A stretch of DNA of 64,000 bases from Closterium sp. Naga37s-1 (Eukaryota > Streptophyta > Zygnematophyceae > Desmidiales > Closteriaceae). Below, one piece after another: positions 12,587 through 25,068 of the stretch. The stretch is from contig CANJKZ010000092.1 of NCBI GenBank assembly GCA_947471745.1, positions 248,001-312,000 on the forward strand, in the 5' to 3' direction. Numbering within the stretch: the first letter of the stretch is position 1; every line of letters starts with the position of its first letter. The notes beneath the pieces were generated by a model. The model was not told where the DNA came from and did no database searches. It worked only from the letters and a program-made list of their open reading frames with translations. A program made the position numbers and the translations under genes.

Positions 12587-13303
12587 TGTCAAACATATGT
12601 TTATATGTTATAGTTTAGGTAGGCTTTAGTGGGGTACTCACTGTGGGGTACAACCCCTTATGTTTTACTTTTGTACCAAACTTCTCAATATTTGAACCAT
12701 CCTTGCCTAAGACTTTAACATGGCATCTAGAGCATAGGTCCTTAGGACCTAGGATTAGGGCCCACCGGTTACTATTTTACCTCACTAAACGTACCTGCCT
12801 TGCCTACTGCCCGCGCGCGCCTCGGCTGCATGCGCGTGGCCCTCCGTTTTTTTTTTTTTCCCGCGCGCGCCTCGTAAGCAGCCCGCGCGGCCCGTTTTGG
12901 CCCCGCCCGCGCAGCCCGTTTCGGCCCCGCCCGTGCGCCCCTTACACCGCCCGCGCACAGCCTGCTTAGGCCACGACCGCGCAGCCCGTTGCCGCACGCA
13001 GCCCGCAGCCGCGTGCGCTGCCTGTCGCCACGCGCAGCCAGGAGCCGCGCGCAGCCCGTCGCCACGCGCAGCCAGGAGCCGCGCGCAGCACGTCACCACG
13101 CGCAGCCAGCAGCCGCGTGCAGCCCTCGGCCGCACACAGCCAACAGCAGCGCGTGCCCTGCTCGTGTGCCTGCCTGTGCGGCTCACTGCTGCCGAGCTCG
13201 CCGCCTTAGAAGTGCGCGGCCTGCTACTGTCTAGAGCGCCACCTTAGGAGCTCGAGTGCGGCAATCTACTGCCCTGCACGTTGCCTGTGTTGCCTGTTGC
13301 CTA
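12587..13303 (+). mobile_element. Truncated copy of the Copia-A 5' end (LTR plus leader)
   Basis: The 134-bp LTR (12587-12720, TGTCAAACATATG ... CTTTAACA), primer-binding site (TGGCATCTAGAGC from 12721) and GC-rich leader match 23728-24445 closely. The copy stops at 13303 and no gag or pol follows. The left flank (TAATT) differs by one base from the TCATT of the full element. This is a by-product of the 8-kb tandem duplication and not a separate insertion. Confidence 0.9.
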
Positions 13304-13315
13304 TTAGGGTTTAGG
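13304..13315 (+). other. Telomere-type 12-mer at the duplication junction
   Basis: TTAGGGTTTAGG, a permutation of the plant telomere repeat TTTAGGG, lies between the copia leader and the satellite. Most of it is found in neither parent sequence at this point, so it looks like filler DNA. The same 13 bases (with the next C) occur at 33507-33519. Confidence 0.7.
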
Positions 13316-13848
13316 CCTAATACCAAGCCAACAAGGGCGTGGGAGGGTTGCGAGTATCATCGGTCATCGACGCTCGCGAATGAAGAGCGCCCGCTGCACT
13401 TCCTGCACATGTGCGGACCCTTCCTCGTTTTGTGGCTTGAAGCGCTCGTTACGAGCATTTTCTTCCATCGGGTCATGTGGCTACGCTTGTCTGGGCCTAT
13501 TACCAAGCCAACAAGGGCGTGGGAGGGTTGCGAGCATCATCGGTCATCGGCGCTCGCGAATGAAGAGCGCCCGCTCCACTTTCAACACATGTGCGGATCC
13601 TTCCGCATTTCGGGGGTGAAAGCGCTTGTATCGAGCGTTTTTCTTCCGCCGGGTCACGTGGCTACGCTTCTCTGGGCCAATTATCAAGCCAGCAAGGGCG
13701 TGGGAGGGTTGCGAGCGTCATCGGTTATTGGCACTCGCGAATGAAGAGCGACCGCTGCACTTCCTGCACATGTGGGAGGGTGGCGAGCATGATCGGTTAT
13801 TGATATTCGCAAATGAACCATGTCTGCTGCATTTTCTGCACATGTCCG
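13314..13848. repeat. ~181-bp satellite cluster A, second copy
   Basis: Copy of 5346-5880 with only a few substitutions (for example GCGCTTGTATCGAG for GCGCTCGTATCGAG). It holds the last three or so units of cluster A. Confidence 0.92.
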
Positions 13849-14072
13849 GATCAGATGATTTATGAAGTGCTTGTCATATGATTCAGATGAAATTTAAACA
13901 TGTGCATACGTATTCAAGTGAACCATGAAAAAAGAGTATGAAAACTATACAAGCATAAAAGATATTTCTGATAACGAAGACCTTGCTACCATTAAAATTA
14001 TCATTACCAAAACCGATACCATTACCATTACCATAACTGTACCATTACCATTAGCATTACCACTACAATTAC
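13849..14072. repeat. Satellite tail and short hexamer array, second copy
   Basis: The AT-rich tail (to about 13985) and a short hexamer array ending in ATTAC (14068-14072), which is the TRIM target-site duplication. It differs from copy 1 by loss of one hexamer and a base change (TAAAATTATC for TAACATTATC). Confidence 0.88.
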
Positions 14073-14447
14073 TGTCAGAATCCCAGCCACTAACCACTGG
14101 GATAAAAGGGCTTGTTTCAGTAGCGGGTCAGTGCGCCCATAACCCCCCAGGCAAACGCGCCTGTAACCCCCCCTAGGATCGATCGGGGATCTCACAGTGT
14201 AGCTCTACTGACACCCCCCCACACTGGGAGGCCCAGGACTGAGCACAGTGGCAACGGCCAACATGTGCATACACCGGGATTCGAACCCGAGACCGCTCTG
14301 ATACCATGTCAGAATCCCAGTCACTAACCACTGGGATAAAAGGGCTTGCTCCAGTAGCGGGTCAGTGCGCCCATAACCCCCCAGGCAAACGCGCCTGTAA
14401 CCCCCCCTAGGATTGATCGGGGATCTCACAGTGTAGCTCTACTGACA
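14073..14447 (-). mobile_element. TRIM element, second copy
   Basis: 375 bp, with 141-bp LTRs at 14073-14213 and 14307-14447, primer-binding site, B-box and ATTAC duplications (14068-14072, 14448-14452) all as in 6111-6485. The second LTR has gained changes (CAGTCACTAAC, TTGCTCCAG). It was carried by the block duplication, so it is not an independent insertion. Confidence 0.92.
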
Positions 14448-16639
14448 ATTACTATTACCATTATCATTATCATTACCAGTACCATTACCATTACCACTAT
14501 CATTACCATTTCAACTATTATTACCATTGCCATTACCATTACCATTAACACTACCATTACCATTACCACTACATTACCATTACCATTACCATTACCATTA
14601 CTATTACCATTACCATTACCACTACGATTACCATTACCACTACCATTACCATTACCATCACCATTACCACTACCACTACCATTACTACTACCACTACTAC
14701 TACCATTACAATTACCACTACCATTACCGCTACCATTACCATTACCATTACCATTAACACTACCATTACCATTACCACTACATTACCATTACCATTACCA
14801 TTACCATTACCATTACTATTACCATTACCATTACCACTACGATTACCATTACCACTACCATTACCATTACCATCACCATTACCACTACCACTACCACTAC
14901 CATTACTACTACCACTACTACTACCATTACCCTTACCACTACCATTACCGCTACCATTACCATTACCATTACCATTACCATTATTACTACCATTACCATT
15001 ACCACTACCATTACCACTACCACTACCATTACCATTACCATTAACACTACCATTACCATTACCACTACCATTCCCATGACCATTACAATTACTACTATCA
15101 TTACTATTACCATTACCATTTCTATTACCACTACCATTAACATTACCATTACCATTACCACTACCACTACCATTACCATTACCGCTACCACTACCATTAC
15201 CACTACCATTACCATTACCAATACCATTAACATTAGTATTACCATTACCATTACCATTACCATTACCATTACCATTACCATTACCATTACCACTACCATT
15301 ACCATTACCACTACTATTACCACTCCCACTACCATTACCATTACCATTACCATTAACACTACAATTACCATTACCACTACCATTGCCACTACCATTACAA
15401 TTACCACTCTTATTACCATTACTATTACTATTACCATTACCATTACCATTGACATTACCACTACCATTACCATTACCACTACCATTACCATTACCATTAC
15501 TATTACCATTACCATTACCACTACGATTACCATTACCACTACCATTACCATTACCATCACCATTACCACTACCACTACCATTACTACTACCACTACTACT
15601 ACCATTACAATTACCACTACCATTACCGCTACCATTACCATTACCATTACCATTAACACTACCATTACCATTACCACTACATTACCATTACCATTACCAT
15701 TACCATTACCATTACCATTACTATTACCATTACCATTACCACTACGATTACCATTACCACTACCATTACCATTACCATCACCATTACCACTACCACTACC
15801 ACTACCATTACTACTACCACTACTACTACCATTACCATTACCACTACCATTACCGCTACCATTACCATTACCATTACCATTACCATTATTACTACCATTA
15901 CCATTACCACTACCATTACCACTACCACTACCATTACCATTACCATTAACACTACCATTACCATTACCACTACCATTCCCATGACCATTACAATTACTAC
16001 TATCATTACTATTACCATTACCATTTCTATTACCACTACCATTAACATTACCATTACCATTACCACTACCACTACCATTACCATTACCGCTACCACTACC
16101 ATTACCACTACCATTACCATTACCAATACCATTAACATTAGTATTACCATTACCATTACCATTACCATTACCATTACCATTACCATTACCATTACCACTA
16201 CCATTACCATTACCACTACTATTACCACTCCCACTACCATTACCATTACCATTACCATTAACACTACAATTACCATTACCACTACCATTGCCACTACCAT
16301 TACAATTACCACTCTTATTACCATTACTATTACTATTACCATTACCATTACCATTGACATTACCACTACCATTACCATTACCACTACCATTACCATTACC
16401 ATTACCATAACCATTACTATTACCATTACCATTACCATTGCCATTACCACTACCATTACGATTACCACTACCATTACCATTACTATTACCATTAATACTA
16501 CCATTACCATTACCATTACCATTGATACTACCATTACTATTACCATTACCATTCCTACTACTATTACCACTATCATTTCCAATACCATTACCATTACCAT
16601 CACCATTACCACTACCATTACCATTACCATTACCATTTT
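14448..16639. repeat. CCATTA-type hexanucleotide array with internal duplication
   Basis: About 2.2 kb against 1.3 kb in unit 1. The surplus comes from a large internal repeat: the segment starting CCCATGACCATTACAATTAC occurs at about 15070 and again about 905 bp later at 15975, with the same downstream variant string. Confidence 0.93.
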
Positions 16640-18145
16640 CTACACATGTGCAGATCCTTCCACGTTTTGGGGGTGGAAGCACTCGTTCCGAGCGTTTTTC
16701 TTCTGCCGGGTCATGTGGCTGCGCTTGGTTGGTCCTATTACCAAGCCAACAAGGGCGTGGGAGGGTTGCGAGCATCGTCAGTCATCGGCGCTCGCGAATG
16801 AAAAGCGCCCGTTGCACTTCCTACACGTGTGCGGAACGTTTTTGGGGTGGAAGCACTAGTTCCGAGCGTTTTTCTTCCGTCGGGTCATGTGGCTGCGCTC
16901 GTCTGGTCCTATTACCAAGCCAGCAAGGGCGTGGGAGGGTTGCGAGCATCATCGGTCATCGGCGCTTGCGAATGAAGAGCGCCCGCTCCACTTCCTGCAC
17001 ATGTGCGGATCCTTCCGCATTTTTGGCCTGGAAGCGCTCGTTCCGAGCGTTTTTCTTCCGTTGGGTCATTGGGCTGCGCTTGTCTAGGCCTATTACCAAG
17101 CCAGCAAGGGCGTGGAAGGGGTTACAAGCATTATTGGTCATCGGCGCTCGCAAATAAAGAGCGCCCGCTCCACTTCCTGCACATGCGCGGATCCTTCCAC
17201 ATTTTGGGGTTGGAAGCTCTCGTTTTGTGCGTTTTTCTTCCACCTGGTCACGTGACTGCGCTTGTTTGGGCCTATTAGCAAGCCAGCAAGGGCGTTGGAG
17301 GGTTGAGAGCTTAATCTATCATCGGCGCTCGCGAATGAAGAGCGCCCGCTGCACTTCCTGCACATGTGCGGATCCTTCCACCTTTTGGGTGTGGAAGCGC
17401 TGGTTCCGCACGTGCCTACGCTTGTCTGGGCCTATTACCAAGCCACCAAGGGCGTGGGAGGGTTGAGAGCATCATCGGTCATCGATGCTCGCAAATGAAG
17501 AGTGCCCGCGCTGCACTTCCTGCACATGTGCGGACCCTTCCGCGTTTTGGGGCTGGAAGCGCTCATTCGGACTGTTTTCTTTTTTCGGGTCACGTGGCTG
17601 CGCGTGTCTGGGCCTATTACCAAGCCACCAAGGGCGTGGGAGGGTTGCGAGCATCATCAGTCATCGATGCTCGCGAATGAAGAGCGCCCGCTACACTTCC
17701 TGCACATGTGTCGACCCTTCCGTGTTTTGGGGCCGGAAGCGCTCGTTCCAAGCGTTATTCTTCCCTTGGCTCACTTGGCTGCGCTTGTCTGGGCCTATTA
17801 CCAAGCCAACAAGGGCGTGGGAGGGTTGCAAGCATCATCGGTCATCGACGCTCGCAAATGAAGAGCGCCCGCTCCACTTCCAGCACATGTGCGGATCCTT
17901 CCGCGTTTAGGGTGTGAAAGCTCTCATTCCGAGCGTTTTTCTTCCGCCCAGTCATGTGGCTGCGCTTTTCTTGGCCTATTACCAAGCCAACGAGGGCGTG
18001 GGAGGGTTGCGAGCATCATCGGTCATCGGCGCTCGCGAATGAAAAGCGCCCGGTGCACTTCCTGCACATGTGGAAGGGTGGCGAGCATGATCGGTTATTG
18101 ATATTCGCAAATGAACCATATCTGCTGCATTTTCTGCACATGTGC
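16640..18145. repeat. ~181-bp satellite cluster B, second copy
   Basis: Matches 7780-9110 but holds one extra unit near 16820-16990, with a deleted ACACGTGTGCGGAACG variant. Unit number therefore changed after the duplication. Confidence 0.92.
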
Positions 18146-18290
18146 GAATCAGATGAATCATAAAATGATTGTCATATGATTCAGATGAAATTGAAACATG
18201 TGTATAAGTATTCAAATGAACCATGAAAAACGAGTATGAAAACTAGACAAGCATAAAAGATTTTTCGGATAACAAAGACCTTGCTACCAT
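18146..18290. repeat. AT-rich tail of satellite cluster B, second copy
   Basis: Copy of 9111-9249, essentially unchanged, again followed by hexamer array. Confidence 0.85.
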
Positions 18291-19057
18291 TAACATTATC
18301 ATTACCATTACTATTACCACTACCATTACCATTACCATTACCATTACCATTACCGATACCATTACCATTACCATAACCATAACAGTACCATTGCCATTAA
18401 CACTACCACTACAATTACTATTACCATTATCATTATCATTATCATTACCATTACCATTACCACTACCATTACCATTACCAATACCATTACCATAACCATT
18501 ACCATTACTATTGCCACTACCATTATCATTACCACTGCCATTACCATTACCATTACCATTACCATTACCATTACCACTATCACTACCATTACCATTACCA
18601 TTACTATTATCATTTCCATTACCACTATCATTACCATTACCACTATCATTATCGTTACCATTACCATTACCATTACCATTTATACTACCATTACCATTAT
18701 CACTACCGTTACCATAACCATTACCATTACCACTATCATTACCATTACCATTATCATTACCATTACCATTACCATTACTATTGCCACTACCATTATCATT
18801 ACCACTGCCATTACCATTACCATTACCATTACCATTACCACTATCACTACTATTACCATTACCATTACCATTACTATTAACACTACCGCTACCATTACCA
18901 GTACCATTACTATTACCATTACCACTATCATTACCGTTACCATTACCAGTACCATTACCATTACGATTAGCACTACCATTACCATTATCACTTTCATTAC
19001 CATTACCATTACCATTACCATTGCCATTACCATTACCACTATCATTACCATTACCAT
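18291..19057. repeat. CCATTA-type hexanucleotide array
   Basis: Copy of 9250-10010 with small hexamer-number differences. Confidence 0.95.
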
Positions 19058-19633
19058 CAGGGCCCTAGATATCAGACTTTTTTGTCCGATTCAGAGTCCG
19101 TTCAAACTTTTTTTTTGTACCTAGTCTGAAGTCCAAGAAAATTTTTATGGGCCTTGTCTGATTTTTCAGAGTTTTTTTTTTTTTAATAAGTGGCTTGAAA
19201 TTTCATATTAATATTATTAGTGTAGGCTGAGCCTCATACTTGTATCGGGGGTGCACTCTGAAACCGGTAATACAGGGGTTTCCGCCAGCCTGGCGGCGTG
19301 TAGCAATAACACCGTCAATCACGGGCGGGAACCCAAAGTTTCCCGAGCGCGGCACCGCACAGTCGCGTAGTCATGGTGGGGCTGGAAAGGAGCCGGCAGA
19401 TGAGCCAGTAGTTGTACAGCGTGCTCCTGTAGAATCTCTGTCAGACTCTGACACATAAGAAAAGTTCAATATTGGTGGTGCTTTTGTATCAGGTTAAAAT
19501 TTGGATGTTAGTCTGAAAGATCAGCGTAGAAATGTTTGTGTAGTCTTTCAGACTATAAATCTGAGACGACTCTGACAGCCAGAGTACCAAGAGGGGTGCA
19601 CGCTGATCGATCCAAAACGAATCTAGGGGCCTG
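19058..19633. mobile_element. hAT-like element, copy 2 (by block duplication)
   Basis: 576 bp, nearly identical to 10011-10584, with the same CAGGGCCCTAGAT / ATCTAGGGGCCTG ends and the same flanks. Differences are limited to a few bases and homopolymer lengths (for example AAAATTTTTATG for AAATGTTTTATG). Confidence 0.6.
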
Positions 19634-20943
19634 ATGCCATTACCATTATCATTACCATTACAATTACCATTACCATTACCATTACCACTATCATTACCAT
19701 TACCATTACCACTACCACTATGATTACCACTACCATTACTATTACCATTACCACTATCATTACCATTACCATTAACACTACCATTTCCATTACCACTACC
19801 ATTACCATTACTATTACCATTACCATTACCATTACTACTATCACTACCATTACCATTACCATTACGATTACAATTACCTTTACCATTGACACTACCATTA
19901 CCATTACCACTACCATTACCATTACCATTACCATTACCATCACCATTACCATTACCATTACCACTATCATTACCATTATCATTACCACTACCATTACCAT
20001 TACCATTACCACTACCATTACCATTACCATTACCATTACAATTTCCATTACCCTTACCATTACTATTACCACTATCATTACCATTCCCATTCCCATTACC
20101 ATTACCACTACCATTACCATTACCACTACCATTACCATTACCACTATCATTACAATTACCATTAACACTACCATTACCATTACCACTACCATTACCATTA
20201 CCATTACTATTACCATTACCATTACCACTATCACTACCATTACCATTACTATTACAATTACCATTACCATTGACACTACCATTACCATTACCACTACCAT
20301 TACCATTACCATTTCCATTACCATCACCATTACCATTAGCACTACCATTACCATTACCATTACCATTACCATTACCACTACCATTACTATTACCACTACC
20401 ATTACCACTACCACTACCATTACCATTACCATTACCATTACCATTACCACTATCATTACCATTACCATTACCATTACTATTACCATTACCATTAACACTA
20501 CCATTACTACTACCATTACCATTACCATTACAATTACCATTACCATTACTACTATCATTACCATTACCATTACCATTACCACTACCGTTATGATTACCAC
20601 TACCATTACTATTACCATTACCACTATCATTACCACTACCATTAACACTACCATTTCCATTACCACTACCATTACCATTTCTATTACCATTACCACTATC
20701 TCTACCATTACCATTACGATTACAATTACCTTTACCATTGACACTACCATTACCATTACCACTACCATTACCATTACCATTACCATCACCATTACCATTA
20801 CCATTACCACTATCATTACCATTATCATTACCACTACCATTACCATTACCACTACCATTACCATTACCGTTACCATTACAATTTCCATTACCATTACCAT
20901 TACCATTACCACTATCATTACCATTACCATTACCATTACCATT
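19634..20943. repeat. CCATTA-type hexanucleotide array, left of LTR insertion
   Basis: Left part of the array that matches 10585-12586. It ends in CCATT (20939-20943), the target-site duplication of the next element. Confidence 0.95.
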
Positions 20944-23042
20944 TGTCAGAATATGTTGTTTGTGTAGCCTGCAGTGGGGTACTCTATAGTGAGTACAGCC
21001 CCTTAGGGTTTGCTATTTGTATCCTGCTGCTTGCTAGTTCAATCATTCCTTCTCAATTCTGTTCCTGCACACAATCCTAGCTCGTACTTGGCTCCTCGTT
21101 ACTAGTCCTACTGTGGCCTAGGCTACTAAGCCTAGGCCGTACTCCTACTACTTCTGACATGGTATCAGAGGGCGGCATGTCTGCCGCCTTCCTGTGTATG
21201 GGCCCACCACCCGCTTCCGCTGCCGTACTGTCCGCCGCGCGCCCCGTGGTGCGCGGCGGCGAAACCCTAATTTCTGCCCGCCGCGCGCTCGGGGCGCCTG
21301 GCGGTTTTCCCTTCCGTGGCGCCCGTCGTGGTGCCCTTGGGGGGGCCTCCGCGGTCCCCTCCCGTCGAAGCGCCCGTCGAGGCGCTCTCGGGGACCCGCG
21401 CGGCCTCCCCTCCCGTCGCCCGTCGAGGCGACCTCGGGGACCCGCGCGGCCTCCCCTCCCGTCGCCCGTCGAGGCGACCTTGGGGGCCCGCGCGGCCTCC
21501 CCACCAGTCGCCCATCGTGGCGACCACGGGGGCCGCGCGCAGTCCCCTCCCGTCGCCCGTCGAGGCGACTTCGGGGGCCGTGCGCGGCCCTCCCCGTCGC
21601 CCGTCGAGGCGACTTCGGGGGGCCCGCGCGGCGCCCTCCCTGTCGCCCGTCGAGGCGACTTCGGGGGGCCCGCGCGGCACCCTCCCCGTCGCCCGTCGAG
21701 GTGGCTCTGGGGGCTCGTCGCGGCGCCCTCCCTGGTGCCCGTCGCGGCGCCCCGGGGGGGGGGCGCGCGGCTCCCTTCTCGTCGCCCCTCGGGGCGCCCT
21801 GGGGGCCGTGCGTTTCCCCCCCCCCCCCTTCTGCCTTTCAACTGCGGCGGCCGCCCCTGGAGCCGCCCGCCACTGCAGCAGCAGCCCCTGGAGCCGCCCG
21901 CCACTGCAGCAGCCGCCCCTGGAGCAGCCCGCACCTGCAGCAGCCGCCCCTGGAGCAGCCCGCACCTGCAGCAGCCGCCCCTAGAGCAGCCCGCACCTGC
22001 AGCAGCCGCCCCTGGAGCAGCCCGCACCTGCAGCAGCCGCCCCAGGACCCGCGCAAGCCGCCTCTGCAGAAGCCCGCCCCGTCCCCCCCCCCGCCCCCCC
22101 CCCCCCCCCCCCCCCCGGTGCTGCCCATTGCTCCCATTCCACCGTGCGTTCCGCGGTGGCTGGGGTGTGGGGTGGCGAGCATGGGGGTGAGAGGTGCGGG
22201 TTCTCCCCTCCTCCTTTTTCGTCTCCCACTGCTGCAGCTGCCGCTGAGGGGGGTGGAGGTGTGGGAGTCGTGGGGAGTGGCACTAGGGGGGTGATGTGGG
22301 AGTGGAGCTAGGGGTGAAGCAGGGGGTGTGTGAGAGGGGTGTGGGACTGTTGGGGGAGGTTGAGTGGAGGCTGCTGTCTTGTCGTCCGCAGCACCTGTAG
22401 TCCGGGGCGCACTGTCCTGGTAGCTCAGAGAGCCTGCTGCACCTGTTGCCCGTGGGTCCGTTGCTCCTGCCGCTCGTCGCAGCCGCAGAGCCTGTTACTC
22501 CTGTATTCCGGGACGCACTGTCTCGGTAGCCACTGAGAGCCTGCTGCACCAGTCGCCCGTGGGTCCGTTGCTTCTGCCGCTCGTCGTAGCCGCAGAGCCA
22601 GTTACTCCAGTATTCCGGGGCGCTCTGTCTCGGTAGCCACTGTGTCAGCCGCTTCTGTTGCCCGTGTGTCTGCAGCTTCAGTCGTCGCCTCCCATCTTCT
22701 CTCCTTTCATAGTCCCTCCTCCTCCTCACTTGCCCTCTGTGATAGCCTCTAGCTTTGCTGATAATTATGAACTATTGCTATGACTGCTCATTGTGCTGAT
22801 TACACCCCACTTTGGCTATGGGGGTGTGTCAGAATATGTTGTTTGTGTAGCCTGCAGTGGGGTACTCTATAGTGAGTACAGCCCCTTAGGGTTTGCTATT
22901 TGTATCCTGCTGCTTGCTAGTTCAATCATTCCTTCTCAATTCTGTTCCTGCACACAATCCTAGCTCGTACTTGGCTCCTCGTTACTAGTCCTACTGTGGC
23001 CTAGGCTACTAAGCCTAGGCCGTACTCCTACTACTTCTGACA
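20944..23042 (+). mobile_element. Non-autonomous LTR retroelement (LARD-like), plus strand
   Basis: Two 216-bp LTRs (20944-21159 and 22827-23042) appear identical, start TGTCAGAATATG and end CTTCTGACA. The primer-binding site TGGTATCAGAG starts at 21160. The polypurine tract CTATGGGGGTG abuts the 3' LTR. The target-site duplication is CCATT on both sides. The 1.67-kb interior has no gag or pol. It holds a GC-rich tandem region (CCCGTCGAGGCGAC motifs, 21350-21720), a CTGCAGCAGCC array (about 21855-22060), C-runs, and three ~110-bp repeats around 22390-22670. It must use proteins from elsewhere; the copia elements nearby share its LTR core and polypurine tract. Identical LTRs imply a very recent insertion. 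Confidence 0.93.
21340..22120. repeat. GC-rich tandem repeats inside the LARD-like element
   Basis: Degenerate repeats of CCCGTCGAGGCGAC-type modules (period about 40-60 bp, to about 21720) are followed by tandem CTGGAGCAGCCCGCACCTGC-type modules (to about 22060) and C homopolymers. Open frames of 200-366 codons in all registers result from this GC bias. The translations are Arg/Ala/Pro-rich without domains. Confidence 0.8.
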
Positions 23043-23727
23043 CCATTACCATTACCATTACCACTACCATTACCATTACCACTACCATTACTATTACCAT
23101 TACCACTATCATTACCATTACCATTTACACTACCATTTCCATTACCACTACCATTACCATTACTATTACCATTACCATTACCACTATCACTACCATTACC
23201 ATTACTATTACAATTGCCATTACCATTGATACTACCATTACCATTACCACTACTATTACCATTACCATTACCATTACCATTACCATTACTATTACCATCA
23301 CCATTACCATTACCATTACCACTACCATTACCATTACCATTATCATTACCATTACCATTACCACTATCATTACAATTACCATTACCATTACCACTACCAC
23401 TACCACTACCATTACCATTACCATTACCATTACCACTATCATGACCATTACCATTACTATTACCATTACCATTAACACTACCATTACCATCACCACTACC
23501 ATTACCATTACCATTACCATTACCATTACCATTACCACTATCATTACCATTATCATTACCACTACCATTACCATTACCACTACCATTACCATTACCATTA
23601 CCATTTCCATTACCACTATCATTACCATTACCATTACCATTATCACATTACCATTACCATTAACACTACCATTACCATTACCACTACCATTACCATTACC
23701 ACTATCATTACCATGATCATTATCATT
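23043..23727. repeat. CCATTA-type hexanucleotide array, right of LTR insertion
   Basis: Continuation of the array broken at 20944. It ends in TCATT (23723-23727), the left target-site duplication of Copia-A. Confidence 0.95.
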
Positions 23728-23861
23728 TGTCAAACATATGTTTATATGTTATAGTTTAGGTAGGCTTTAGTGGGGTACTCACTGTGGGGTACAACCCCTT
23801 ATGTTTTACTTTTGTACCAAACTTCTCAATATTTGAACCATCCTTGCCTAAGACTTTAACA
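23728..23861 (+). repeat. Copia-A 5' LTR
   Basis: 134 bp. It has the family core AGTGGGGTACTCACTGTGGG and a TTTTGTACC block, but the TTAGGGTTT motif of the sister LTRs is altered here to TTATGTTTT. Confidence 0.9.
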
Positions 23862-24581
23862 TGGCATCTAGAGCATAGGTCCTTAGGACCTAGGATTAGG
23901 GCCCACCGGTTACTATTTTACCTCACTAAACGTACCTGCCTTGCCTACTGCCCGCGCGCGCCTCGGCTGCATGCGCGTGGCCCTCCGTTTTTTTTTTTTT
24001 TCCCGCGCGCGCCTCGTAAGCAGCCCGCGCGGCCCGTTTTGGCCCCGCCCGCGCAGCCCGTTTCGGCCCCGCCCGCGCGCCCCTTACACCGCCCGCGCGC
24101 AGCCTGCTTAGGCCACGCCCGCGCAGCCCGTTGCCGCACGCAGCCCGCAGCCGCGCGCGCTGCCTGTCGCCACGCGCAGCCAGGAGCCGCGCGCAGCCCG
24201 TCGCCACGCGCAGCCAGGAGCCGCGCGCAGCACGTCGCCACGCGCAGCCAGCAGCCGCGCGCAGCCCTCGGCCGCACACAGCCAACAGCCGCGCGTGCCC
24301 TGCTCGTGTGCCTGCCTGTGCGGCTCACTGCTGCCGAGCCCGCTGCCTTAGAAGTGCGCGGCCTGCTACTGTCTAGAGCGCCACCTTAGGAGCTCGAGTG
24401 CGGCAATCTACTGCCCGGCACGTTGCCTGTGTTGCCTGCTGCCTACTGCCTCTGTCTTAGCCTACGGTCTACTGCCTGCTGCCTCCTGTCTACTGCCTGC
24501 TGTCTCTGTCTTTGCCTACGGCCTGCTGTCTACTGCCCCCTGTCTGCTGCCTGCTTCCTGCTGCATTTGCCTGCTGCCGTT
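23862..24581 (+). other. Copia-A GC-rich leader
   Basis: Primer-binding site and a ~720-bp leader. It holds CGCGCAGCC-type repeats and a T-run (about 23989-24001), then CTGCCTACTGC repeats. There is no coding signal before the gag ATG, and long frames through it are Arg/Ala-rich artefacts. Confidence 0.75.
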
Positions 24582-25068
24582 ATGACGATGCCTGACGGTC
24601 GCCCCATAGAGTTCGCTGTGTGGTTAGACGACCTCCAACTGTTCCTTCCGACCGATGCCAAAGAGGGCGTTTCACTGTTCGATTACGTGTCTGGCACTGC
24701 CGTTGCTCCTGCTGCCGACGCTCCTGCTCTCGAACGCTCGCAGTGGCAGAATCGCGATGCTGCTGCACGCCTAGCTATTAGGAACCATATGCCGATTACT
24801 GAGCGCGCGCATTTCAGCCAGCACAAAACTGCTAAGAAGCTGTACGACGCTGTAGTTGCGCGCTACTCCTCCCCGGCCACTGCAGCCATAGGTCGGCTCA
24901 TGCTACCCTACCTGTTCCCCGACCTTTCCTCGTTCACCACTGCTGAGGACCTCATTTCCCACCTGTGCGCTACTGACACTCGATTTCGTGCCGCCCTTTT
25001 AGCCGAGTTCTGCGCCGCAAACCCCCCCCCCCCCCCGATGTACTTCACTCTCTATTTCCTCGTCACCC
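24582..25068 (+). pseudogene. Copia-A gag, N-terminal fragment
   Basis: It starts at ATG 24582 (MTMPDGRPIEFAVW). The start was chosen by alignment with the gag starts of Copia-B (25826) and Copia-C (37607). The ~162 codons show the copia gag pattern: WLDDLQLFL near residue 15, LAIRNHMP, KKLYDAVVARYSS, then LFPDLSSF. It is cut at 25068 by the Copia-B LTR, directly after a C-run (about 25023-25036) that also inserts extra prolines. Gag would form the virus-like particle. The fragment is non-functional. Confidence 0.85.

Larger units (their letters stand above)
5346..13303. repeat. Large tandem duplication, unit 1 (~8 kb)
   Basis: This block reappears from 13314 (GGCCTAATACCAAGCC at 5346 and 13314), with an offset of about 7968 bp at first. 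Matching landmarks are satellite A, TRIM (6111/14073), satellite B, the hAT-like element (10011/19058), the hexamer array and the copia LTR (12587/23728). Unit 1 stops in the copia leader at 13303, which corresponds to 24445 in unit 2. The order is a head-to-tail tandem duplication with a 12-nt telomere-like joint. Confidence 0.9.
13314..24445. repeat. Large tandem duplication, unit 2 (expanded)
   Basis: Second copy of 5346-13303. It is longer for two reasons: a ~905-bp duplication inside the hexamer array (about 15076-15980 repeated at 15981-16885) and insertion of a 2,099-bp LTR element at 20944. At its right end it continues into the rest of Copia-A, so unit 2 keeps the original, uninterrupted junction. 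Confidence 0.88.

Noticed and set aside
10574..12592. Frames up to 632 codons of Thr-Ile, Pro-Leu, Met-Val or Gly-Asn dipeptides
   Set aside because: They are direct translations of the CCATTA-type hexamer, open on both strands at once, and change register with array indels.
21077..22294. Arg/Ala/Pro-rich frames of 200-366 codons on both strands
   Set aside because: They lie in the GC-rich tandem interior of the LARD-like element. Low stop density at high GC explains them and no domain is visible.
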